From contig NZ_BIMF01000010.1 in NCBI RefSeq assembly GCF_004000945.1, positions 62,001-126,000 of the forward strand: DNA of 64,000 bases. Reading direction: 5' to 3'. The notes beneath the pieces are model-generated. The model did not search any database. It saw only the letters and a program-made list of their open reading frames with translations, and had not been told where the DNA came from. This DNA comes from Paenibacillus lautus NBRC 15380. Lineage in GTDB: Bacteria > Bacillota > Bacilli > Paenibacillales > Paenibacillaceae. Position 1 is the first letter of the stretch. Each line of letters begins with the position of its first letter. A program made the position numbers and the translations under genes. Below, piece after piece: positions 17,076-25,300 of the stretch.

Positions 17076-18056
17076 TTATTCGCACAGCCAAATCTCCCTC
17101 ACAAAACGCCCCTTCCGGGTCGTGCAATGACGCAGGACCTTCCAGCCCGAACTCAGCAGCAACTCGCGTAATGGCTCTGTGCTGACAATGACAGCTCTTT
17201 CTGACAACCGGCGTAAGCTTTGGAGCATCTGCAATTTCTCTTCCTCCGGGAAAACGGAACACAGATTATACGGCAGGTCCAGGATAGCGGCATCATAATG
17301 ACCTTGTAATGTATTCATATCCTGAATGGCAACTTTGTTGTCATCATAACCGTAGTGCCTCAGATTCACCCTCGCTCCCCGAATGGCAAGCGGATTGATG
17401 TCACGGCCCTCGGCTGCGATTCCCATCGACAACGCCTCAATCAATACATTTCCCATGCCGCAGCAGGGATCCAGGAGCGCGACTCCGCCTAACCGAGGAA
17501 CAGCCAGGTTGACCAGTGCCCTTGCGATGCGCGAGCTGAGACCTGTGGAGTAATTTTGCGGCTTCTGTTTATGATTCAGCCATACACGTTCAGGTTCATG
17601 AAGGATTCCCAATCTCCACATGCCGCCTGTGGACACCATGCCGAGCGTGACATCCGGAGCTTTCATCTGTGCAGTTCCTGTTATTTGGCAGCCTACCATC
17701 CGTTCATACCCGCGTGATTGTTCATAACCGAACCGATCTCCCGCCTTAAGGCAGACGACTTTGAAGGTTGCGTGGTTAAGATGAATGCGACTTGCTTGCT
17801 CGGCTATTTCTTTGATGGATTCTCCAGTCATCCTGACGTCGATACAGGCTGTTAAGAACGGGCTCCGATCCGGATCAACCCATTGCTCGCTTTCCAGCCA
17901 ATCCGCACCGTCAGGCTCATGACCGAACAGCTCCGTCAGCTCCATCAAGCACAGCTCCCGCTCCGTTTCATGACAGGCATAAGTATACAGATAAGTGGAC
18001 TTGCCGCTTATGAAGAATGGACCAAAAGTAACGTCATTATCGTTTGAATACATCAT
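17076..18056 (-). CDS. Trm11-like / UPF0020 SAM-dependent RNA methyltransferase
   Basis: The 326-aa protein has an N-terminal RNA-binding-like region (about residues 1-150). A Rossmann methyltransferase domain follows with DPCCGMGNVLIEALSMG (SAM motif I), GRDINPLAIRGARVNL, and the catalytic motif ILDLPYNL, close to the D/NPPY motif of Trm11/TrmG10 N2-guanine methyltransferases. The RNA target is unknown. The start is ATG at 18056, or the next codon, with GAGAGACG upstream. The next gene upstream lies 19 bp away, which suggests co-transcription with the LLM oxidoreductase and perhaps dgt. Confidence 0.85.
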   Translation of the reverse strand: MMYSNDNDVTFGPFFISGKSTYLYTYACHETERELCLMELTELFGHEPDGADWLESEQWVDPDRSPFLTACIDVRMTGESIKEIAEQASRIHLNHATFKVVCLKAGDRFGYEQSRGYERMVGCQITGTAQMKAPDVTLGMVSTGGMWRLGILHEPERVWLNHKQKPQNYSTGLSSRIARALVNLAVPRLGGVALLDPCCGMGNVLIEALSMGIAAEGRDINPLAIRGARVNLRHYGYDDNKVAIQDMNTLQGHYDAAILDLPYNLCSVFPEEEKLQMLQSLRRLSERAVIVSTEPLRELLLSSGWKVLRHCTTRKGRFVREIWLCE

Positions 18057-18075
18057 TTATTTCGTCTCTCTTCTA

Positions 18076-19038
18076 TTATATATGTGCAGCAGTTGACTGC
18101 TGCTCCATTAACAGCCGATAGGATTCCAGCCGTGCATTATAATCGCTCACCGGCGTGACGATCAAGAACTCGTCACACCGGTACTGCTCTGCCATATGCT
18201 GCAGTCTGTTTCGCACACTTGCAGGCGTGCCGATGATTAGCCGCTGGGATGGGTCTGACGAATCGGAACCAGACGGGTCCGTGGGCACGGTGCGCTGCCC
18301 TGGTCGGGGAATTTGCGCTGCAAGCTTCTTTGCCTGTTCCTCCGTCTCCGCGCATACCACGCTTACCGCCACCATCGCGCACGGTTCTTGCAAATGAGCG
18401 CTTGGCAGAAAAGCTTCCCTATAAGCTTGGAGAACTTCCGCCCCGTCCGTATCGCTCATAAACTGTCCGAATACATAGCCCGTCCCGAATTCGGCCGCAT
18501 ACCCCGCACTCTTCGTGTTCGTGCCGAGCATCCACATCACGGGCGGAGTTGCGGGCACCGGTTTCGCTGCTACCGGCACGTCTTCATAGCGATACCGATC
18601 CTCCAGCAGTTCGGTCAAAGCCCGAATCCGCTGCGGCAAATCCGCCACATGACCCAGGAAATTTCCGCTAAGCGCCATGCTCGTATGGGCCGAACCTCCC
18701 GGCGCCCGCCCGATCCCGAGATCGATGCGTCCGGGATACAGCGATGCCAGCATACGGAAATTCTCCGCCACCTTCAGCGGGCTGTAGTGGGGCAGCAGCA
18801 CGGCCCCGGAGCCGAGCCGGATGCGCGTTGTCCTGGCGCCGATATGGGCCAGTAGAATCTCGGGCGATGCACAGGACAGATGCTCCAGATCATGGTGCTC
18901 CGCCGCCCAGTAGCGCCCGTAGCCCCATGCTTCCACTTTTTGGGCAAGTGTCACGGCTTGCTGCAAGGCTTCTTCGAACGAGCTCTCTCCAAAACGCGGA
19001 ACCAGATCAAGCACGCTCAGTTTCAATTGGCTATTCAT
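18076..19038 (-). CDS. LLM-class flavin-dependent oxidoreductase
   Basis: The 320-aa bacterial-luciferase-like TIM-barrel protein shows LSVLDLVPRFGESSFEEAL at the N-terminus, YWAAEHHDLEHLSCASPEIL, RIRLGSGAVLLPHYSPLKVAE and GRIDLGIGRAPGG, all typical of the single-subunit MsnO8-like group. It probably uses FMN or F420-like flavin for monooxygenation of an unknown substrate. A serine/proline-rich insertion (about 240-262) replaces part of the variable loop. The start is ATG at 19038 with AAGGGGG. It lies 23 bp downstream of dgt on the same strand. Confidence 0.92.
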   Translation of the reverse strand: MNSQLKLSVLDLVPRFGESSFEEALQQAVTLAQKVEAWGYGRYWAAEHHDLEHLSCASPEILLAHIGARTTRIRLGSGAVLLPHYSPLKVAENFRMLASLYPGRIDLGIGRAPGGSAHTSMALSGNFLGHVADLPQRIRALTELLEDRYRYEDVPVAAKPVPATPPVMWMLGTNTKSAGYAAEFGTGYVFGQFMSDTDGAEVLQAYREAFLPSAHLQEPCAMVAVSVVCAETEEQAKKLAAQIPRPGQRTVPTDPSGSDSSDPSQRLIIGTPASVRNRLQHMAEQYRCDEFLIVTPVSDYNARLESYRLLMEQQSTAAHI

Positions 19039-19061
19039 GCAATCCCCCTTGTTCGCTCTTA

Positions 19062-20477
19062 CTAATCCAAATCATAGATCGAACCTACCTTGAGTCCATA
19101 TAACTCGTTATAGATTTTCTCGGCAAAAGCATCCGTCATCCCTGCGATATAATCAATCACCATATGCTCCCACGTCCAGATCGGCTGAGCCCGCTTCTGA
19201 TCTGCCTCATAACGCTGTAGCCAGTCGGACGGAATAATCGCCGTTGAGGCGACAGGATCCAGAAAAGCGTCCCACAGGCGCTTGATGATCCACTCGCTGC
19301 GTTTTTGCAGGCGCTGAACCCGCAGGTCGCGAATCATGGTCACCCAAGCGAAACTCTTTAGGACGCTGACCGTACGCAGCATATCCTCATCTTCCACACC
19401 GTCTTTGACAAACGTCACCTTTTTCCAATCCCCGTTCGTAATTACGCCCAAACTACCTACAAACAGGCTGACCCAGTAGGCTTTGACCTCCCGCCGGGTA
19501 CGGGAATAGTCATTCTCGCAGGTCGGCATTTTCTCGTTCCAGATTTTCAGAAACTCATCCAGCACCGTATCCACCTTCGGATGAATCTGCTCCTTGGTCC
19601 ATCCCTTCCATACCTCGTCTTCCAGCGTCATGATCTTCTCCACGATCAGTTTGTTCAGGTGACTGTCCCGCAAAAAGTGTTCGTGCACCTCGATCTTCCC
19701 GGCTTTGATGCCATCCTCCAGATCATGCGCGGAATAGGCGATGTCATCGCAGAGATCCATCAGCTGCGCTTCGAGCGTTCGGTGCGTGCCGGGAATTTGC
19801 CACTCCTTCCGAATATGGGAGATGTATTCCCATTCATGCCGGTACATCCCCTTGGGGTTATCCAACCCGGAGAACGGATATTTATTGATGCCAAGCAGCA
19901 CCGCATCCGACAGATTGAGTCCGTTGACGTTCTCTCTTTTCTCCAAAAACATGATCAGCCGAAAATTGTGCGCATTCCCTTCAAAGTGCTCATATTTACG
20001 CCGCATCGCCTGCTGCACCTCGGCTGCCTGCTCCGGTGTCGGCGTACCCGGCTGACGCGTCAGCTCCTTCTCGGTTCTCCGGTCAATGTGCTTCTCCAAA
20101 ATGCCCTGCAGCACTTCTTCGCCCTTATGGCCGAACGGAGGATGCCCGAAATCATGGGCGATCGCCGCGCACTCCACCACCTCGGGATCAATCATCAGCC
20201 CGGCGTTGTCCGCCTGCTCTGGCATCACTTCGGGATAATTGCGGGTCAGGCTCCGTGCCGCTTCGCGCGCAATCTGCGCCACCTCAAGCGAATGCGTTAA
20301 GCGCGTCCGGTAGTAATCGCCGGTGCCGGCACCGAATACTTGTGATTTTCCTTGCAGCCTGCGGAACGTCGGCGAATGAATCAGGCGCGAATAATCCCGT
20401 TCGTATACCGCGCGTGAAGCATCGGACTTCGTTTGCTCTGGATATTGGCGATGCTCTCTAAGCTCCTTCAGTGTCAT
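19062..20477 (-). CDS. dgt: Deoxyguanosinetriphosphate triphosphohydrolase
   Basis: The 471-aa HD-domain enzyme hydrolyses dGTP, and possibly other dNTPs, to nucleoside and triphosphate. The HD metal motif is visible in RLTHSLEVAQIAREAARSL, AAIAHDFGHPPFGHKGEE (the HD pair) and LMDLCDDIAYSAHDLEDG. The N-terminal RDYSRLIHSPTFRRLQGKSQVF block is typical of dNTPases. The start is ATG at 20477 with AGGAGTGGG. It is the first gene of a probable minus-strand run with the LLM oxidoreductase and Trm11-like gene. Confidence 0.94.
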   Translation of the reverse strand: MTLKELREHRQYPEQTKSDASRAVYERDYSRLIHSPTFRRLQGKSQVFGAGTGDYYRTRLTHSLEVAQIAREAARSLTRNYPEVMPEQADNAGLMIDPEVVECAAIAHDFGHPPFGHKGEEVLQGILEKHIDRRTEKELTRQPGTPTPEQAAEVQQAMRRKYEHFEGNAHNFRLIMFLEKRENVNGLNLSDAVLLGINKYPFSGLDNPKGMYRHEWEYISHIRKEWQIPGTHRTLEAQLMDLCDDIAYSAHDLEDGIKAGKIEVHEHFLRDSHLNKLIVEKIMTLEDEVWKGWTKEQIHPKVDTVLDEFLKIWNEKMPTCENDYSRTRREVKAYWVSLFVGSLGVITNGDWKKVTFVKDGVEDEDMLRTVSVLKSFAWVTMIRDLRVQRLQKRSEWIIKRLWDAFLDPVASTAIIPSDWLQRYEADQKRAQPIWTWEHMVIDYIAGMTDAFAEKIYNELYGLKVGSIYDLD

Positions 20478-20861
20478 TTATCCCACTCCTGTTTTTATCT
20501 ATTTATGGTCGATTCGGAATCGTTCGTTCTTATGATTATATGCCATACGGGATCCGAAAGAAAAATGTTATTCCCTTTGAACCTGTTCCCTCATTGTATA
20601 CCCTCATCGTCATACCCGTTATCCGCTAAGCACGATATTCCCGTCAGGAGTGATGGTTGAAGCAAATCAATAAAAGATGATTGCAATCTCCACTGCGCTA
20701 TTTCGTACCCTCAGGAGGCATTTAAGCATCAATAAATCCTCCATTATGCAAAAACACCAAGCGCTTATAGGATTAACACAAGACCTGTGCGCGCATTCTT
20801 GCTACGTTGTTAGGTAAGCGCTGTCATTCCTATCTTAAAGCGCACCACGGAAAGGAGGGAA
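20478..20861. other. Divergent intergenic region between dgt and the alginate lyase gene
   Basis: This 384-bp spacer must hold both promoters. The only site I can name is a cre-like box at 20812-20826. A second AAGCGCTT core lies near 20759. No clear -35/-10 pair was found. Confidence 0.45.
20812..20826 (+). promoter_or_regulatory. Candidate cre (CcpA) site
   Basis: AGGTAAGCGCTGTCA matches the Gram-positive cre consensus WTGNAANCGNWNNCA at all but one fixed position. It lies about 80-95 bp upstream of the lyase start. Catabolite repression of a polysaccharide lyase would be sensible; this is inferred from sequence only. Confidence 0.45.
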
Positions 20862-20909
20862 ATGATATTCCATAAGGGTTGCACCATTATACGGGAGGGA
20901 TTGCTGTGA
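20862..20909 (+). CDS. Possible 15-aa leader peptide overlapping the lyase start
   Basis: ATG at 20862 lies directly behind AAAGGAGGGA and opens a 15-codon frame (MIFHKGCTIIREGLL). Its TGA (20907-20909) overlaps the GTG start of the lyase as GTGA. The overlap and the strong Shine-Dalgarno suggest translational coupling. Spacing between AGGAGG and ATG is short at 3 nt, so use of this start is uncertain. Confidence 0.3.
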   Translation: MIFHKGCTIIREGLL

Positions 20910-22225
20910 AACGAAGGCATGCTTTTTCGAAAGGAATAACGTTCTACCTGATCAGTACAGCCATGCTGTTAGCTCCTCTGTTTGAAGGACACGGATTTGC
21001 CGCTGGAGAGAGCAAGTACTCGGCTTCCGCATCGGCCAGCAGCTATGACACCCGCTGCGCTTGCGATGCATCGAAAGCGGTGGACGGCAGTCTCAGCACA
21101 CGCTGGTCCGGCGAAGGCGACGGCACTTGGCTGAGGCTGGATCTTGGCTCCGCCCAACCGGTTTCCCTGGTCAAAATCGCGTTTTACAACGGAGATTCGC
21201 GAACATTCACCTTCGATATTCAAACCTCAACCGACGGCTCCAACTGGCTTCAAGCACGGAACGCTGTCACTAGCGCTCAAAACAACCAGCTGCAATCCTT
21301 CTCCATCCCCGTCGTGGAAGCCCGGTATGTACGCATTGTGGGCTACGGCAACACCTCCAACCAATGGAACAGTTATACGGAGGTTGAAATATGGGGAGGC
21401 ACTGCGGATGGAGGAGGCGGGGACCTTGACCCTGCCGAGCCTCCTTCGGGCAATTTTGACCTAAGCAAGTGGAAAATCACCCTGCCTGACGCGTCCGAGG
21501 TCCAGGCAGGAGCACTCGCCAGCGGGTATGTGCATCCGGATTGGTTCTATACCGATCCCGTCACCGGCGGCATGGTGTTCACATCGCCTAATATCGGTGA
21601 GACCACCACGAACAGCACTTACACCCGCTCCGAGCTTCGGGAAATGCTGAATCCGTCGACGAACAGCGCCTCCTCATGGGCCAACAACTGGGTAACCTCT
21701 ACCTCCTCCCCATCCATAAAATCTCAGGCAGGCGGCGTGGACGGAACGATGAATGCTACTTTAAGGGTGGATCATGTATCCGTCAGCGGGAACGAAGCCG
21801 ATAAAATCGGCCGCGTCGTGGTCGGGCAAATCCATGGCCCAAGCACTGAACCGATACGGCTCTATTACCACAAGCGTCCTTCGGACAGCAAAGGTGCCGT
21901 TTATTTTGGAACCGATGATCTGAACAACAACAACACCTGGGTGAACATTCTCGGCGGACCAAGCCAGCTTAATCCTGCAAACGGCATCGCCCTCGGCCAG
22001 AAATGGAGCTATGAAATCAAAGTGACCGGGCTTCTCATGACGGTGAAAGTAACCCCAGAGGGCGGATCGGCCACCACCGTGACGCATACCCTCCCTAGCG
22101 GTTATAACGATAAGTATCTGTACTTCAAAGCAGGCGTCTATAACCAAAACAAATCCGATACCACCCCGGATCAATCCGACCATGTGAAAGCTACTTTCTT
22201 CTCTCTAACGCACCTGCATCCTTAA
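20906..22225 (+). CDS. Secreted PL7 alginate lyase with N-terminal F5/8C (CBM32-like) domain
   Basis: The 439-aa protein has a signal peptide (about 1-35, ending near GHGFAAG) and an F5/8 type C carbohydrate-binding domain (about 38-170: AVDGSLSTRWSGEGDGTWLRLDLG, shown in part). A Gly/Asp linker leads to a PL7 jelly-roll lyase domain (about 187-437). PL7 marks are the TRSELREM strand with the substrate-binding Arg, the QIH motif in VVVGQIHGP, and the C-terminal YFKAGVYNQ strand with the catalytic Tyr. The enzyme cleaves alginate by beta-elimination outside the cell; QIH is often seen in enzymes accepting guluronate-containing blocks. GTG at 20906 was chosen because GGGAGGGA lies 5 nt upstream. 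The next gene downstream encodes another multidomain lyase whose F5/8C domain is similar to this one. Confidence 0.88.
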   Translation: MKRRHAFSKGITFYLISTAMLLAPLFEGHGFAAGESKYSASASASSYDTRCACDASKAVDGSLSTRWSGEGDGTWLRLDLGSAQPVSLVKIAFYNGDSRTFTFDIQTSTDGSNWLQARNAVTSAQNNQLQSFSIPVVEARYVRIVGYGNTSNQWNSYTEVEIWGGTADGGGGDLDPAEPPSGNFDLSKWKITLPDASEVQAGALASGYVHPDWFYTDPVTGGMVFTSPNIGETTTNSTYTRSELREMLNPSTNSASSWANNWVTSTSSPSIKSQAGGVDGTMNATLRVDHVSVSGNEADKIGRVVVGQIHGPSTEPIRLYYHKRPSDSKGAVYFGTDDLNNNNTWVNILGGPSQLNPANGIALGQKWSYEIKVTGLLMTVKVTPEGGSATTVTHTLPSGYNDKYLYFKAGVYNQNKSDTTPDQSDHVKATFFSLTHLHP

Positions 22226-22321
22226 CATCCACTCAATCCCATGCCCGGGGCAGTCACGCGCCTGCTTCCGGGTTTTCTTACACACGCTTTAACTACAAAT
22301 TAAAAAGCGAGGGATGGAACG

Positions 22322-25300
22322 TTGAAGAAGACATTGAACCGAATCTCATGCCTGATCCTCTGCCTGCTGATCACCATAAGCGTTATGGCATCCCCGGGGC
22401 AGCTTCGTGCCGTATCCGCACAATCGGTTTCAGAATTCGATCTTGCGGATGAATCTGTTGCCTCGGATTCCGAGCCCTTACCGGAACCAGAAGGACCGGA
22501 TATTCTGTTCTTCTCCGATAACTTTGATTCAGAGCGCTACGGTACCACGGGCGGCGTCGTTATTCCGCTCCCTTGGGTTCAGACCGGTGATGGAGGCAGC
22601 AAAGCCAAAACCTCCGTATCCGGCAGCGCTCCTTCTACGCCGAACCTTATGAAGATCGACGTGACCGATTCCGTCTATCTGCCCGTCAATACGACGGGTT
22701 ACGGCAACATTAAGCTGAGTTATTATACCAGAGCCTCATCCTATGTCAGCGGCAGCATGGTGGCCGAGTGGTCGGGCGACGGCGGCGCGACCTGGAACAT
22801 GCTGGAGGATTTCAAGCTGACCCCGGGAACGCCCGAAGCACCGCGCAGCGAATCCAACACGCTGAAAACCTGGACGCTGCCGCCGGAAGCAAGCAGCAAT
22901 CCAAACGTACGAATCCAGTTCCGGGTAGGTGATCCGATGAACGCCAACATGTACATCGACAGCGTCTCGCTGTCCGGTCAGGCCATACTGGGCATTCCGC
23001 CTGCGGTCGATCCTGTGCCTGAACCCCCGCCGACCGAGACCGGCCCATACCCTGCGCCGGAAGGCGTAACCCTCTATGAGGACGTTTTGATCGGCAAAGC
23101 AGGGGATCGCGATCTCTATACGTCCATTGCCGTTCCGAGCACCCCGCCAGCCGAGCCTATGCCGGTCATGATCTACATTCACGGCGGGGGCTGGAATAAA
23201 GGCGACCGCAAAAACGCTCTCGGCAGCATCTGCAACTATGTCCTTAAACGCGGGTATATCGGCGTTTCCTTAAGCTACCGGCTAACCCCCGAAGCGCCTT
23301 ACCCGGCCCAGATTCAAGACGTGAAGCTGGCCATCCGTTATTTGCGCGCCCATGCCGAGCAATACCACATCGATCCGAGCCGGATCGGCGTTTGGGGCAC
23401 TTCGGCGGGAGGGCATCTCGCTTCCCTGCTTGGAACGACGGGAGACCTGACCATGGAGGATACGGTCACGCTGGATACCGGGGATACGGTGCATCTTCCC
23501 GATATCGAAGGAACCGGAGGCTGGCCGGAATACTCCACCAAGGTGCAGGCGGTGGTGGACTGGTACGGACCGGCAGACTTCACGACCGACTTTGCCGACC
23601 GGTACAGTTCGGTTACGAAGCTGCTCGGCGGGCATAACGCCCTGTCCGTCCCGATTGAGGCACGGCTTGCCATGCCGGGGACGTACGCCACTCCCGATGA
23701 TCCGCCGTTCTGGATTCGGCATGGAGACGCGGACGCCACCATCCCTTATACCGACAGCGTAACCTTCGCCAATCAATTGACGGCCGCCGGTGTGCCTGTA
23801 GTCGATTTCGCAATCGTTTCCGGCCAGGGCCATGGCTTTACCGGGGAAGCCAAAACGACCGCGGATGCGGAAGCTTGGACCTTCATGGAGCAGCATGTGA
23901 AGAATCTGGAGGTAACGACGCCGATCCTCTACAAAGACGGCTATACGCCTCCTGATCCGACGGACCCCACCGACCCAACCGATCCTTCCACGGGCATTCC
24001 CGTTGAGGTTGGCCGTTTGGTGCCCACGGACGATGCCTTGATCGACAGTTCCAAACCAGACACCAATAACAATTCCGCTACAGGCTCAAGCGTCGGTCTT
24101 TTTAGCGTTTCATCCGGTACCAACAACAAAAAGGTTGTCTATTTCAAATTCGATGCTTCCACCCTGAGCGATCCTGACTACCGCTACGAGTTTCAGGTCG
24201 CCGCGAAAAAAGGCACCAGCAATACGGAGCTTGAGCTCTCCCTCTACGGGATCCAGAATACAGCCTGGAGCGAAAGCGATCTGACCTGGAACAATGCGCC
24301 CGTGAACAGCCTCGATTCGGCCGCTTATGTGGGGTCGTTTACGGTGAAGGCCGAGAATAGCGGTCGTCCGGAGGTGTACAGCGTCGATGTGACGGACTAT
24401 GTCCGCAGTCATCTAGCAGATGGCAGCGTATCGTTTCTCCTTGCGGATGCGGCCCATACCGGTGTCAGCGTCAATATCTATACCAAGGAAGCCAACGGCT
24501 CCAGTAATCCAAGACCTGCGCTGGTCGTTAGCGAGTTGGTGGATTCCAGTCAGGATACGACGCCACCTTCCTGGCCGGACGGAAGCCGTCTGTCCATTCG
24601 CAGCATTGGCGAAGATTATGTGCATTTGGCATGGCCTGCGGCGGAGGACAATAAGATCGTCGCGAAGTATAACGTTTATCAAAACGACGTCAAAGTCATG
24701 GAGCTGGATTCCGACATCACCCGCTATGAAATAGAAGGACTGTCTCCGCACACGGAGTACAGCTATAAGGTCGAGGCCGTGGATGCCGCCGGAAACGTCA
24801 GTCCGGTTCCGCTGACGCTGTCGGTTACGACGCTTAGCACTCCCTTAGCGCCTTGGCCTGTGACCTCGGTCACGGCAAGCGGCAGCGACGGCAACATCGA
24901 GGATAATACCTTGGACCAAAATCTGTACACCCGCTGGTCTGCCGCCGGCGACGGTCCGTGGATCATGTACGATCTGGGCGAAGCCCGGGACATCGGCTAT
25001 CTGGGCATTGCCTTCTATAAAGGGGACGCTCGGGCGACGGAGATCGATATCGAAACCTCCGACGATGGAGTAACCTGGACTCCCCTGTTCAACGGTTCGA
25101 GCAGCGGAACCACCACCGCGATGCAGCCTTTTAACGTTCCGGACACGAGTGCACGATACGTGAGGCTGATCGGGCGCGGAAATTCGGACGGCAGTGCCTA
25201 CACGAGTCTGACGGAAGTCCATATCTACCCTCCTTTTGCTAACGGGGATACGCCTGTGGCCATTATTCCGGATTTTGTGCCGCAGCCTCCGGAAGGAACC

